Shown here piece by piece: positions 48,401 to 60,400 of a DNA stretch of 64,000 bases. Origin of the DNA: Stichopus chloronotus (Eukaryota > Echinodermata > Holothuroidea > Aspidochirotida > Stichopodidae); contig SFZH01000008.1 of assembly GCA_021234535.1 (NCBI GenBank), positions 22,407,091-22,471,090 of the forward strand. Direction: 5' to 3'. Both the position numbers and the translations under genes were made by a program. The notes under the pieces are model-generated. The model ran no database searches. It saw nothing but the letters and a program-made list of their open reading frames with translations, and was not told the origin of the DNA. The first letter of the stretch is position 1. Every line of letters begins with the position of its first letter.

Positions 48401-51400
48401 ACTAAAATTGTTTGGTGTCTATAGCTTGTGAATGTACACCAAACACACAACCAGTTGCCTGGTCAATAGCAAACAAGTGGGTCGATTCCTACATACAGTT
48501 AAGTCTATGAGGACTCCCCACATAAGTACATGTATTTACAGTGTATACTTAGTTTGGATTTACAAAGTGAGCAATATTTAAAGTGTAGTTTTATTTAAAA
48601 GCTCCTCTTGCTTTTTCCCTTGTGTGGCTGATCTGGATAAAAATTCACATGGGGTCCATTGTTGCATTGTACTTGTTAACGTGACAATAGAAATGAAACA
48701 TAAATTATTTATACATATTTAGAAATATTTTCTGATTTATTGTTGTTTACGTACATTCTCAACTCAGAGGAAAGAGTATTTAGACCTTGCATTTACGCAT
48801 TATAGAAGTCTGCCGACTTCCACGAAACAACAAGCTATTCTCTGCAGAGCAATAAGAATCTAGCAATGATGATTCACAATCCTGTAGTTTGCATCCCAGT
48901 TTTTGGTGCTAAGCTCCACCTACTGTGCATATGGTTCTTTGCAGGCCCGAAGAGCTCATTTCACAGTGAATACACATCATCAAAATTAATCAGTGTAAGC
49001 TTGAGTCGCCAGATGGTGCTGACTAGAATTGGAGACCACTCCTAACTGCTTATGCTTATAAGCTTATAACAATTCAAGCATGTTACTGATTCTTGGTTTG
49101 GGGTTTCATTGATAAACATATCATTTTAATACTTCACTGTCTGTAAACATTGTTTTTTAAGAAAACACCAAAAAGAGTTGAAGATTCATCATCGGTGACA
49201 AATACCCCTCAGTCCATCTTGAGAGTGAGACAAGTTATAAGGCGGTCTCCTAGTCCTACTAAACTAGCAACTGTGGAACCACCACCACTGCATCCTTCAG
49301 TAGTTTCTGGTGAGAGACAAATCATTAAATACGTTGCTATTTCGTTCATATCATCTTCTTCCTCCTAACAGTTGCATTTTGAAGTGAAAGTATTCTCTGA
49401 AAATAAATCATCTGTAGGGTAAATGGCATGTTTAGAGTTAGCCTCAGTCGATATCTTTGTAATGTTTGTTCCCTTGGGTATTGCCACAATTATAACATTC
49501 CAACCTCAATGTTATTCTCACAGCGCCATATTTATATAAGGAATAAATTGCATTATGCTGACTTTTATTGATGAATAATCGTTAAGACCCTAAAGTTGGT
49601 AAAATAACAAATGAGGCAATAGTCGAGTCAGTTTATTTACCAACTTGGGGGTGAGACGGTTTACGAGCCTACCAAAGTTAGTCTAAAGCAATTTGTTCCT
49701 TTGCTACAACTCATAAGTGGTGAAAAAAGTGACATTTCCTAACAAACTTAATCAAAATGCATCACAAAAAGCAATTTGTAGCAAGCTGAAGCAGTGGCCA
49801 CGGTGATCCAAGTGACAACCAATAGGAGAGCAAGAAATTTGATGTTTCCTAGACCCTCATTACCTGTTTATATTTCCTTGAACTGACAAATTCCAAAATG
49901 TCGACTTTTGTTGCTTAGTTGTGACAATTGTACACACTGTTTGTACATATGTAAATATGCAGGTCAGAGTTTGAAAAGTGTGGTAAACAGCAATAATTTG
50001 TGTACATGCATTACGTGCAAAGGAATCAAAGCTAGGGGTCAAAATGAATCAATTAGTTTCAGACTTAAGAGAATATATCTCAACTCTTGGTCAATTTTGT
50101 TGATACTGATATTGATGAGTACTCACAACTCTTGACAAACTGGGGATGAACAATTTTGTTATCATCATATGACTTGGAGAGGTTTTCAGCAATGACACTT
50201 AATTAAGTTACGGTTAGCGCAGATCCTGTTTGCCAAGCCTTGTGCTACTGCTAGCACTGTAGTAAGACTAGGAATAAAGTAATGTTATTATGTTAGGCCT
50301 CCCATCAGTCCACTAGTTGAAACTGCTTACAGATGGCTCAGGGAAACTATGGCCAGCCTAGGCCTACTTGGACCAACATCTATGTTAGATATATCCTGAT
50401 ATTGGGTTGAGACTAGTATTTTCTCTGTCCCCAATGATTGGCCTAGCCTACGCTTGAGGAAAGTATTGTCATGTAACTGTTGTTTCTAGGCCTAATTTAG
50501 ATGTCTTGGCCAATCAAGCAATTTACATGGCCTTGCCTCGAAACACTTCCAGCAACAACTAACCTGATCTGCTTTCGGTAGAGTTGTTTCATAGTATCAT
50601 TTTTGTAGGCCATTTATATTGATATTTGTAAGATTATGTCACTGTTTTAGCCCTTTTGGTTAGTAGGAAACTAATTGCCTCAGTCTCACAACTAACCAAT
50701 ACTAGGACATATGGACTCATGCATAAACCGTCTTGACCCTAAATTTGGAAAATAAAGGACTTTGTTTCTGCCTATCCATCTTATTTTTACCAAGTCTGTG
50801 GTCTGGTCACTCTAATTTCTCATGATTCCTTATGTGTAGGCTATGCTTGACAGGCTAAATATATTGTCACCAATGTCTTTGATCTTGTCTCAAGTGTTGA
50901 CTCAATGGTTGGAGATAAGGACTGGTGTTGCCACCAGTTGCAGTTTCAAGTCAATGTGTTGCCAGTGATTTTGCATACTTATGAGGTGTGTCAGTAGTGT
51001 TTTTGCATACTAATGAGATAAACAGCCTGTTATTGAGAAATATGGACAATCACATGACAAATTACACCAACCAATCACAATGCTAGAACTGCTATAACGG
51101 ATAGCAAACGATGGTAGAAAACTGCCTGTTATTGAAAAATGTGGACAATCACATGACAAATTACACCAACCAATCACAATGCTAGAACTGCTATAACAGA
51201 TAGTAAACGATGGTAGAAAACTGCCTGTTATTGAAAAATGTGGACAATCACATGACAAATTAGACCAACCAATCACAATGCTAGAACTGCTATAACGGAT
51301 AGCAAACGATTGTAGAAAATATCCTTTTTGCACCTGCTGGCAATTGTCCAATGAACTCTGGATTTGTAAGAACCGCATTGTCTGGCTTTCAAGCTCAGTG

Positions 51401-54400
51401 TACATACTGCAAGACTTCACTGCCAACTGAGTGCATGTGTGTGTTCGAGGATCTGCTCATTTATTCCATTAGCTATTATTTGACTACTGTCCAAAAGAGG
51501 CTGTAACCATATGTGGCAAGCACCTAGGGATTTGCATGACAATATGACATCATACATGGGTGCTATTGAATTTGCTGTTGTGAATCTGCTTCATTTTCTG
51601 TTTACTTTCATGGTAAGTACACACACTTTAATCAAAAGCACACACACACAGTTATAGGAAAGTGCTTGTTCACTGTTCACCCTTTGACCTTTATGTGAAT
51701 ATTGAGAAATTGATCTCATTTATCAAACCTGACTGGTATCTCCATATCTCGGAGGAGAATCTATTATTAAATTAAGAGAAACTTAAGATATCTGTGAACA
51801 AATGTAGAAGACCCTAGTATCAAATAGAAATTGAGGAGAAATATTAGAGGTGATAGCAACAATCAGCTTTGCAAAAGCAGCTCAGTGAGTTTGGTAGGAC
51901 GACATAACTCTTAGCAAGACTAAATCAAAATGCAATAAAGAAATGCTTAACAATAATTTAGTTTAAATCAGCATTGGTGCTGTTATATACAATATGGTCA
52001 GTTTGATAGTTGTATGATGTGACATTGGTTTATCACATATAATTGTGTATAGCAATACTGTGAATGTTACTTAATATTTATTATTAGCTCATTGTAATTA
52101 TGATATGTGAACAATTTTATCAGCTGTCTGCTAGTTACAATGATATTAGTGTAACATCTGCAGAGTGATGAGAATCAATATTAATATATCACAGAATGAG
52201 GACAGTGAGGAAATGTTAGTGCCTAAGCACTTTACTTGTAATATTATGGTAGCACATGGACATTTCCAATAAGCACTAGCTTTTACTAGCATTGAGAATA
52301 GTTACCATACAATTAGTTTACGCCAGCAGTCGCATTACACAGTGCTCTTGCCAGCAAAAGGTGACTTAGTCGTCGTAGCAGTCTGGGTACCTAGAAATCC
52401 CCCCCCCCCTCCTTAGAAATATGCAAGTTAAGTCCAAATGCAGGAATTCTGCAACAATTTGAAGGTCTGGTTGCTCATAAATCAAGCTAAGATACACTGT
52501 GTATGCCAGTTTGTGCAAAGGGGATATTATTCAGCTGAGATATTTTTGAACTAATCTAAAAAGCCCGTCTTTTCGTGCAACTTAATTGTAAAGGAACCCC
52601 ATAAACTGTTCAGAAGTGAAAATGTAGACATGAACAGACAATTAATTTTTTCCTTATTGGCAATTTCACAAGTGCTCATTTTAGTACATATTTCAGTCAT
52701 ATCAACAATTGCCTAGGTCATTTGAAATAGCTTGCAATAGCAGTAGTAATATGGAAGGGTAACATCACCATTGGTATCATCATTGCAATGCGATTGCATA
52801 TATGGCAATGGTTTAATGTTCATTCACCACCATTGGTATCATCATTACAATGTGATTTCATTATAATGGTGATAGTTTAATATTCATTCACCACCATCGG
52901 TATCATCATTACAATGTGATTTCATTATATTGGTGATAGTGTAATATTCATTCACCACCATCGGTATCATCATTACAATGTGATTTCATTATATTGGCAA
53001 TAGTTTAACATTCATGCACCATCATTGGTATCATCATTACAATGTGATAAGGTAACATTGAAAATGGTTTTATTCAACCAATGTTCATGCATCACCATCG
53101 GTATCATCATTACGATGTGATTTCATTATATTGGTGATAGTTTAGTATTCATGCTCCACCATCGATATCATCATTACAATGTGATTTCATTATATTGGCA
53201 ATAGTTTAATATTCATTCACCACCATTGGTATCATCATTACAATGTGGTTGGGTAGCACTGAAAATGGTTTTATTCAACCAATGTTCATTCACCACCATC
53301 AGTATCATCATTACAATGTGATTTCATTATATTGGCAATAGTTTAATATTCATGCTCCACCATTGGTATCATCACTACAATGTGGTTGGGTAACATTGAA
53401 AATGGTTTTATTCAACCAATGTTCATGCATATTGAACATCGGTTTAATTAAACCAAACATAGGTCCAAATTCCAGTGGTTGGTACACCAATGATATACTA
53501 ATACTAAATTGGCAGTGCACAGTAAAATACCATTAAGGCATAACTTCTTGACAATGTAAGGTTTTCAAAATCTTGTTTTATGCCAGTGTCACTACAATAG
53601 CTCTCAAAAACCCTTTTGCTCTATTCACCATAAGCTATACAACTTCATGTATGATGCTAGCTATACAACTACATGTATGATGCTAGCTATACAACTACAT
53701 GTATGATGCTAGCTATACAACTACATGTATGATGCTAGCTGTACAACTAAATTTACAATGCTAGCTATACAAGTACATGTATGATGCTAGCTGTACAGCG
53801 ACATGTATGATGCTTGTGCTTTGATCACTGCAAAGATCAAGGATGCGGGTTATATCTGAAAGTAGCTGTAATACATCTGTTCAAATATGTATTCCAGATG
53901 ATGCTAGCTATACAACTTCATGTATGTATACATTATGCTGGTAAATAATGTACAAAGAAACACGTTTTAGGTCAGTGTATGACATGTATGCAAATTAATA
54001 TTTTTTATATTATGGTATAATATTCAAGTAGGATATGTTATCATATCAAGTAGCACATTCCCTTCATATCCAAACATTGTTTTAGCAACCACTCGGTTTT
54101 TAATAGCCTAAGAGTTCATCAGTATCTTCTTCTTTGCTTTAAATCTACATTATGCTCACACATCTTCTGCTTGTCATATTTTCTCATAGACTTTTCAAGT
54201 ACTGCAGGTTTAACATTACCAACACCACCAAGAATCAGGCGTCATCTTCCATCCAAAGGTATTTTTATTCCTTTGAGTATCTAAATTCTTTGTCCAGAGA
54301 CCATATTTGGTAACAGTACTTACTCAGTTTGTGCAGCATCCTGACTAGTCAAGGTAACCAAGCAAGCTGCTCCTAGCAATGTGCTTTTTAGTTGTCTATA

Positions 54401-57400
54401 TGTCCATTCTTTGCTAACAATGCTTCAAAGTACATTTCTCAGACTTGTTGGAATTTCCACTTTTAAGGAGAAGTCATCTTTTATTTCATCTCCCACTTAT
54501 TCTTCATCTTTCATAAATCAGTGCTTTCAAATGATGTAAATAGAACAATACATCAAAATCTACAGTTCTCTTTGTAAGTATTTAAAACTGAGCCATAACT
54601 TTAACCGTAGCATTGACAACAGCTGGAGAAATTTGTGCTGAATTTCATGATGCACAATTTTAAATAAGCACTCTGTGCCAAAGAGTACAGTCTTGATGGA
54701 TTTCTTATTGTGACATCTCACGGTCAGTGACGACTAGTAATTGCTTGGAGTGTTTCAATGCCTGTCAGTGACTTGAATTTTTCTTGCAGAGTATAAAGTA
54801 GAACATACATTATAAATCAAGGTTATACTATCAATGTAACAACCTTCATTAACTACCCAAACAGCATTAGCTAGTAACTGAATAGGTTTAATTAACCAAC
54901 AAACATGATATCCATCCTCAGGTAACATTCCATTCTTGAACATGACAGCCTTAATTAACTGTAGTGGTACTTATTCTGATTCAGCATATGTAGGCAAACT
55001 CTCCTTGACTTATGTTGAGAATACTGTAATTGCTGTTTGGTAGCTAAGAGATCACTATCAATTTTTGTCATTGTTCTCTGCAGTTGTTTATATACAGTTC
55101 TCTGAGCCATATGAGAAACTTTTAAGAGGATTCTTTTGACTGAATTTAGAGAGAGAAATTAAATATAGTTTAAAGTAATGAAACTGAAACACAGAAAGGA
55201 AAGACAAGTGAATTTTGTCATCAAATTAAATAGTGTACTATATGTTTCATTTTAGAACCTAAATATCAAGGATTTTATGGTTGGATTTGTTAAATTAATG
55301 TTCGTAGAGTTCCTAATGTAGGTTACTGCTCATGTCACCTAACAGTGAGGACTTGCCAGTGAAGGTTACTGCTCATGTAACCTAAAAGTGAGGACTTGCC
55401 AGTGTAGAGTTACTGCTCATGTTAACTAACAGTGAGGACTTGCCAGTGTAGGTTACTGCTCATGAGAACTAACAGTGAGGACTTGTGTCAGTTTGGAGAA
55501 GGCTATTGACTAATCTCGATCAAGTGTCTAAGCTGTTTACCACTTCTCATGTAAAGTCAGGTACCAAATATAATTCATGTTAATAATGGTAAACCATAAC
55601 TTTCATGAACTGGCTATGTTCTTTTTGTCTTTGTTGAAGATTCAGTTGAACGGAAAATACCTGCACCCCCAACTCCTCAGAAACATCTACGATTTACAGA
55701 AGACACAAGAGGAGCTACTCCTTCACCAGATGTCTTTCAAATGTAAGATGTCTTTACCTCTCAGAACATCACAAACTTGTATAGTTAACTGTCATTTCAC
55801 AAGTTGTTAGATTTTCATATTAAATAAAATTTCCCACTGATTAATTGATTGCTTCTGTCGGTTCGATTTCTTGTCTCCAAATGACAGTAGTTGTGCTTCA
55901 TAATATGATTTTGTTTGGCTCTCTCACACACCCTTTAAAAAACTCTCTCGACTTGTTATGTCACCTTGAAGCATGATTAAGATATCAACACTCTTGACAT
56001 GTTATCTCACCTTGAAGCATGATTAAGATATCAACACTCTTGACATGTTATCTCTCCTTGAAGCATGATTAAGATATCAACACTCTTGACATGTTATCTC
56101 TCCTTGAAGCATGATTAAGATATCAACACTCTTGACATGTTATCTCTCCTTGAAGCATGATTAAGATATCAACACTCTTGACATGTTATCTCTCCTTGAA
56201 GCATGACTAAGATATCAACACTCTTGACATGTTATCTCTCCTTGAAGCATGACTAAGATATCAACACTCTTGACTTGCTATCTCACCTTGAAGCATGACT
56301 AAGTTACAACACTTTTGACATGTTATCTCTCCTTGAAGCATGACTAAGATATCAACACTCTTGACTTGCTATCTCACCTTGAAGCGTGACTAAGTTACAA
56401 CACTTTTGACATGTTATCTCATATTTTCCATGAGACATGACTTCAGTTCAATAAGCAACACTTAGCATATGTTGATATAGTAAGTATAACATTGTGGTAA
56501 AGCCCCTTTGTTTTCACCTCACCATTAGTATCAATCAGTATTGACATTGCCTTTATTGTGGTATTGCTTTTTTGGCTCCATCTCGTAGTATATTTTTCTA
56601 GGTATTTGATTCAGTTTATAACTGCAGCATGGTACATTTTGCAAGTAATTGTCCTGGATAGTTATGTCACCTTTTTTTCTGTTATAGATGACATGCCTCC
56701 TTTAATGATGTATATTTGTTATCTATCTGAAGGGAAGACAGCTCAAGTGAACCTTCTCCAAAAGGCGAAGCAAGAACTTCATCAGAGAAAATACCGTATC
56801 CAGAGTTTAGCACTCCTCCATCAGGATCTCCTGTGAAGGAATTGGACAATGAAATGAGCGATGACCAGAAAGGAAGTAATTCATACAATGAACTCCCGTT
56901 GCCACTTGACGAACAACGGAGTGAAGAAGTTAAGGAAGTTATGAATTCAGATGAAGAATTCTTTGATGTAGAGAACACTGAGGATTTGATGGTGCAACAT
57001 TTAGAGGAACATGTGTCAGGACAGAAAGAAAAACCGATGGTGATGATGCATGCAGAAGAACATGCGATAAAAGAGACAGAGTGTCATATGTTGGAGCAGG
57101 CAGAGAAACCCATGGTGGAACCAGCAGATGAAGATGGAGTAGAGCCAGCAGGGGAAGATAGGGTGAAAGAGACAGATGATACTGTGGTAGAACATGGAGA
57201 GTATGTGATAGTTAAGAAGTTTGAGGAGCCTTTAGTTGACCAGTCTGGAGATTCAGGCACATTATCTTACCCCTCCTTACCTCATCCTACAGATGGAACT
57301 ACAAAGGATAACATCAGCCACATACCTACCACATTAGCAGGAGCAGATGATGCCATACACAAAAGGGTAGTAGAGAGTGAATTTGAAATGGATGCAACTG

Positions 57401-60400
57401 ACAAGTGTGATGATGCTTTTGATGCAAATGATGAAGATGTTACAGACAGCCAGAGGATGATGCAACAGGATGAGGAAGAGGATGAAGGACAAGACAGTGA
57501 GATTACTTTTAATTTTGATGTCAGAAAAGAAGAAGCAGATAATATCAAACAAACTCAAGGAGAAGGTTAGTTTTTAGACTACAAGATGAAAGGCTGGAAG
57601 TCATTTTTATCAAGCTAATAACTAAGTGTGTCAGCTGAGGTCTGATAATCTGATTGATTGATTGATTTATTGGTTGATTGATTGATTGATTGATTGACTG
57701 ACTGATTGACTGATTGACTGATTGAAAGTGTAATAACCATATTTTGGTAGGTCCTACATAGTGCCTATGGTATGTGAAAAGTTCTGATAAATAATTACAT
57801 AGTTCTGTGGCATGTGTACACGGTTTGACATTAAATTCACACTGCTTGTGGTTAGCATACTGGTTTGATGAATAGTTCTGAAGAGTGCATTCAATGTTTG
57901 GATGAATAACTAGATAGGTTTGATAAATATCTATATAGTGGATGTTATATGCATACAAAGCTTGATAGTGCCTATGCCATGCATACAAGGTTAAAGGTTT
58001 GATGTAATTTAGGTAGTGCTGTGGTATGTGTACAGTGCCTATGTAATGACTAGAATTGAACTTACAGGCCTACTACATCAAAGTCCATTGGGATTGTGTA
58101 CATGTATATTGCACGATTTGCTCTGATCTGCTCAGTAACATGTACGTTCTAGTCTACAAGATATGTGCATCGAAAGTGAGATTGATAAACTGTGCGCAGA
58201 GACTACAACTTGTAGACACATAGTATGTACAATATAGGCCAGCTATATAGGACCCTATGCACACTAAACACCTCTGCAGTGAAAGAAAACTCACACAGGC
58301 CAGGTGATGCTTGCAACTTACATAACTGTTACATAACTGTTGCAACTTGATATACACCAGAATTGTAATAATGGTACTAAGAGGCCTAACCGTAATGGTA
58401 ATAATAGTGCTAAGATGCTAGCCTTAACAGTAATTGTACTATGAGGCCTAGCCATAACGGTAATAATAGTATTATGAGGCCTAGCCATAACGGTAATGTA
58501 GTGTTAGGAGGCCTTGTACTCAGTGACGATCCTGGCGGTATAGATACCTGTGCTTGCTCTTCCCTTGATTGTACCAACCTATAACTCAAACAAATAGAAG
58601 GACACAAAGTGCAAAGAACACCAGATTGCGCTGTTGTTGGTCATTTATGTTTTATACATATGCGAGGTCATTACGTATGACTCACTAAGAGGCAACCTGT
58701 ACTTGGACTGGCTGTGCATGTCAGTACCATTCCGAAGCTAGCATGCACCAAGTGTTTGTGCTGGAGATGGAAAAAACTTTGAGCAATCAATCAACTGCCC
58801 TATGATAAAATTCAAAGTATAGGTGTAAGCAGGCTGAAATGGCTATAAGCATTTAATAAAGCATTACACATGTCTGCAAAATTATTCACCTGTCAAGTGA
58901 ATTTGCACTTCAAAGAATAGGTCGGGCAAGATTCAGAATATTCTTGTAAAGTCCATAATAACATGTCAACAACTTTCAATCTGCTCCGAGTCTTCGTGTA
59001 TAGATGTGGATCTCTTGAAACCGCCAAAATTTTTGAATACGCTGACAGAGCCTATGACTTAGTAGTCGCACAAAAACAAGGGACAGCAAAACTATTCTAC
59101 GACTTAAATGTCATCATGCGAGGATTATGAATTATTCATGAGGCTGTGTCGAATGTTATTTATCGTAAAATGTGTTACTATTTTAATATCTTTGTGGACC
59201 ATGTGGGTGTAATTTTTATGGGCAAATGTCATGTATGGTCCCTATTGAGTATTCTCCATTTGTGACATGTAGTTTGGGATGGACTGAAGTATTCTTTTAA
59301 CGTGCGTGCACGAAAAGGCATAAACTATTCTTGGACACCAACGCAGATGAAAATGAGGAAAAAAAACACACATGATTTGCTGAGGGAATCCAAGAAATCG
59401 AAGCTTTGGGCTTTGTTTTATTGCATTGTGCCTGCGGTATGCATACAAAGTTTAAAATAAGAAATACATTGTGCCTGTGATGTGAATACACTTTTTGATT
59501 ATATTATGCCTGTAGTATGCATACAAGGGTATGTAATAATTATGTTGCACTGGTATGAATAATTATATTGCACTGGTATGAATAAAAGGTGTGACATTTT
59601 ACATTGTACCTGTGATATGAATACAAGGTATGATCAGATAAGTACATTTTGCATAGTACCTGTGGTATGCATACAAGGTATGATCAAATAAGTACACTTT
59701 GCATAGTACCTGTGGTATGCATACAAGGTTTGATGTAGTAAAGATGAGGTGCCTCTGGTATGCATGATATAATGATGTCATAGTGCCTGTGGTATGCATA
59801 CAATATTTATTACAGTAATTACATTGTGCCTGTAGTTAATGTACTGTATGTAAGATGTAGCACTAATAAAATCATCAGTAAACCTTAAAGTCTTTAGCTA
59901 GATAAGAATGGACCCTCTATTGGTACAAAATCGTTTTTTGGGAGACGGTATTTAATAAGATTTATAATTTACAAGGGAACCCTCTCATAGTCTACATGGG
60001 AGGTTGTAAGATTTTGTAATTGCTGATAAATCTCTCAAAAGTCTGTCTTGTGCACTCAGTATATGCACATTGAAGCAAGCATTGAGTCCTAGTTGTTTTT
60101 TTTACTGTTGTAGCAAACTCAAGGTTTTTCTGCAGCAATTGTTTTGTTTTTAATATTTCAGAGCCTGCCAATGCAGAGCCAATCCCTTCTGATGGGGTGC
60201 ATGGTGATATATCTTATCCTCCTGATTCATTGCCTCGTCCACCTATTCATTCTCTGCCACAACATATTGAAGGCAAATGGCCTTCGAGATTTAGTCCAAA
60301 TAAACTATCACCAGATAGATCAAGAAACTTGGAAGACCAACATCCATTTCCAACACCACCACCTCACAGATCTCATAAAGAAGATGATGAGATTAACACA

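Noticed and set aside
51010..51426. 138-codon minus-strand frame
   Set aside because: Three identical 99-base units keep the frame open; no similarity recognised.
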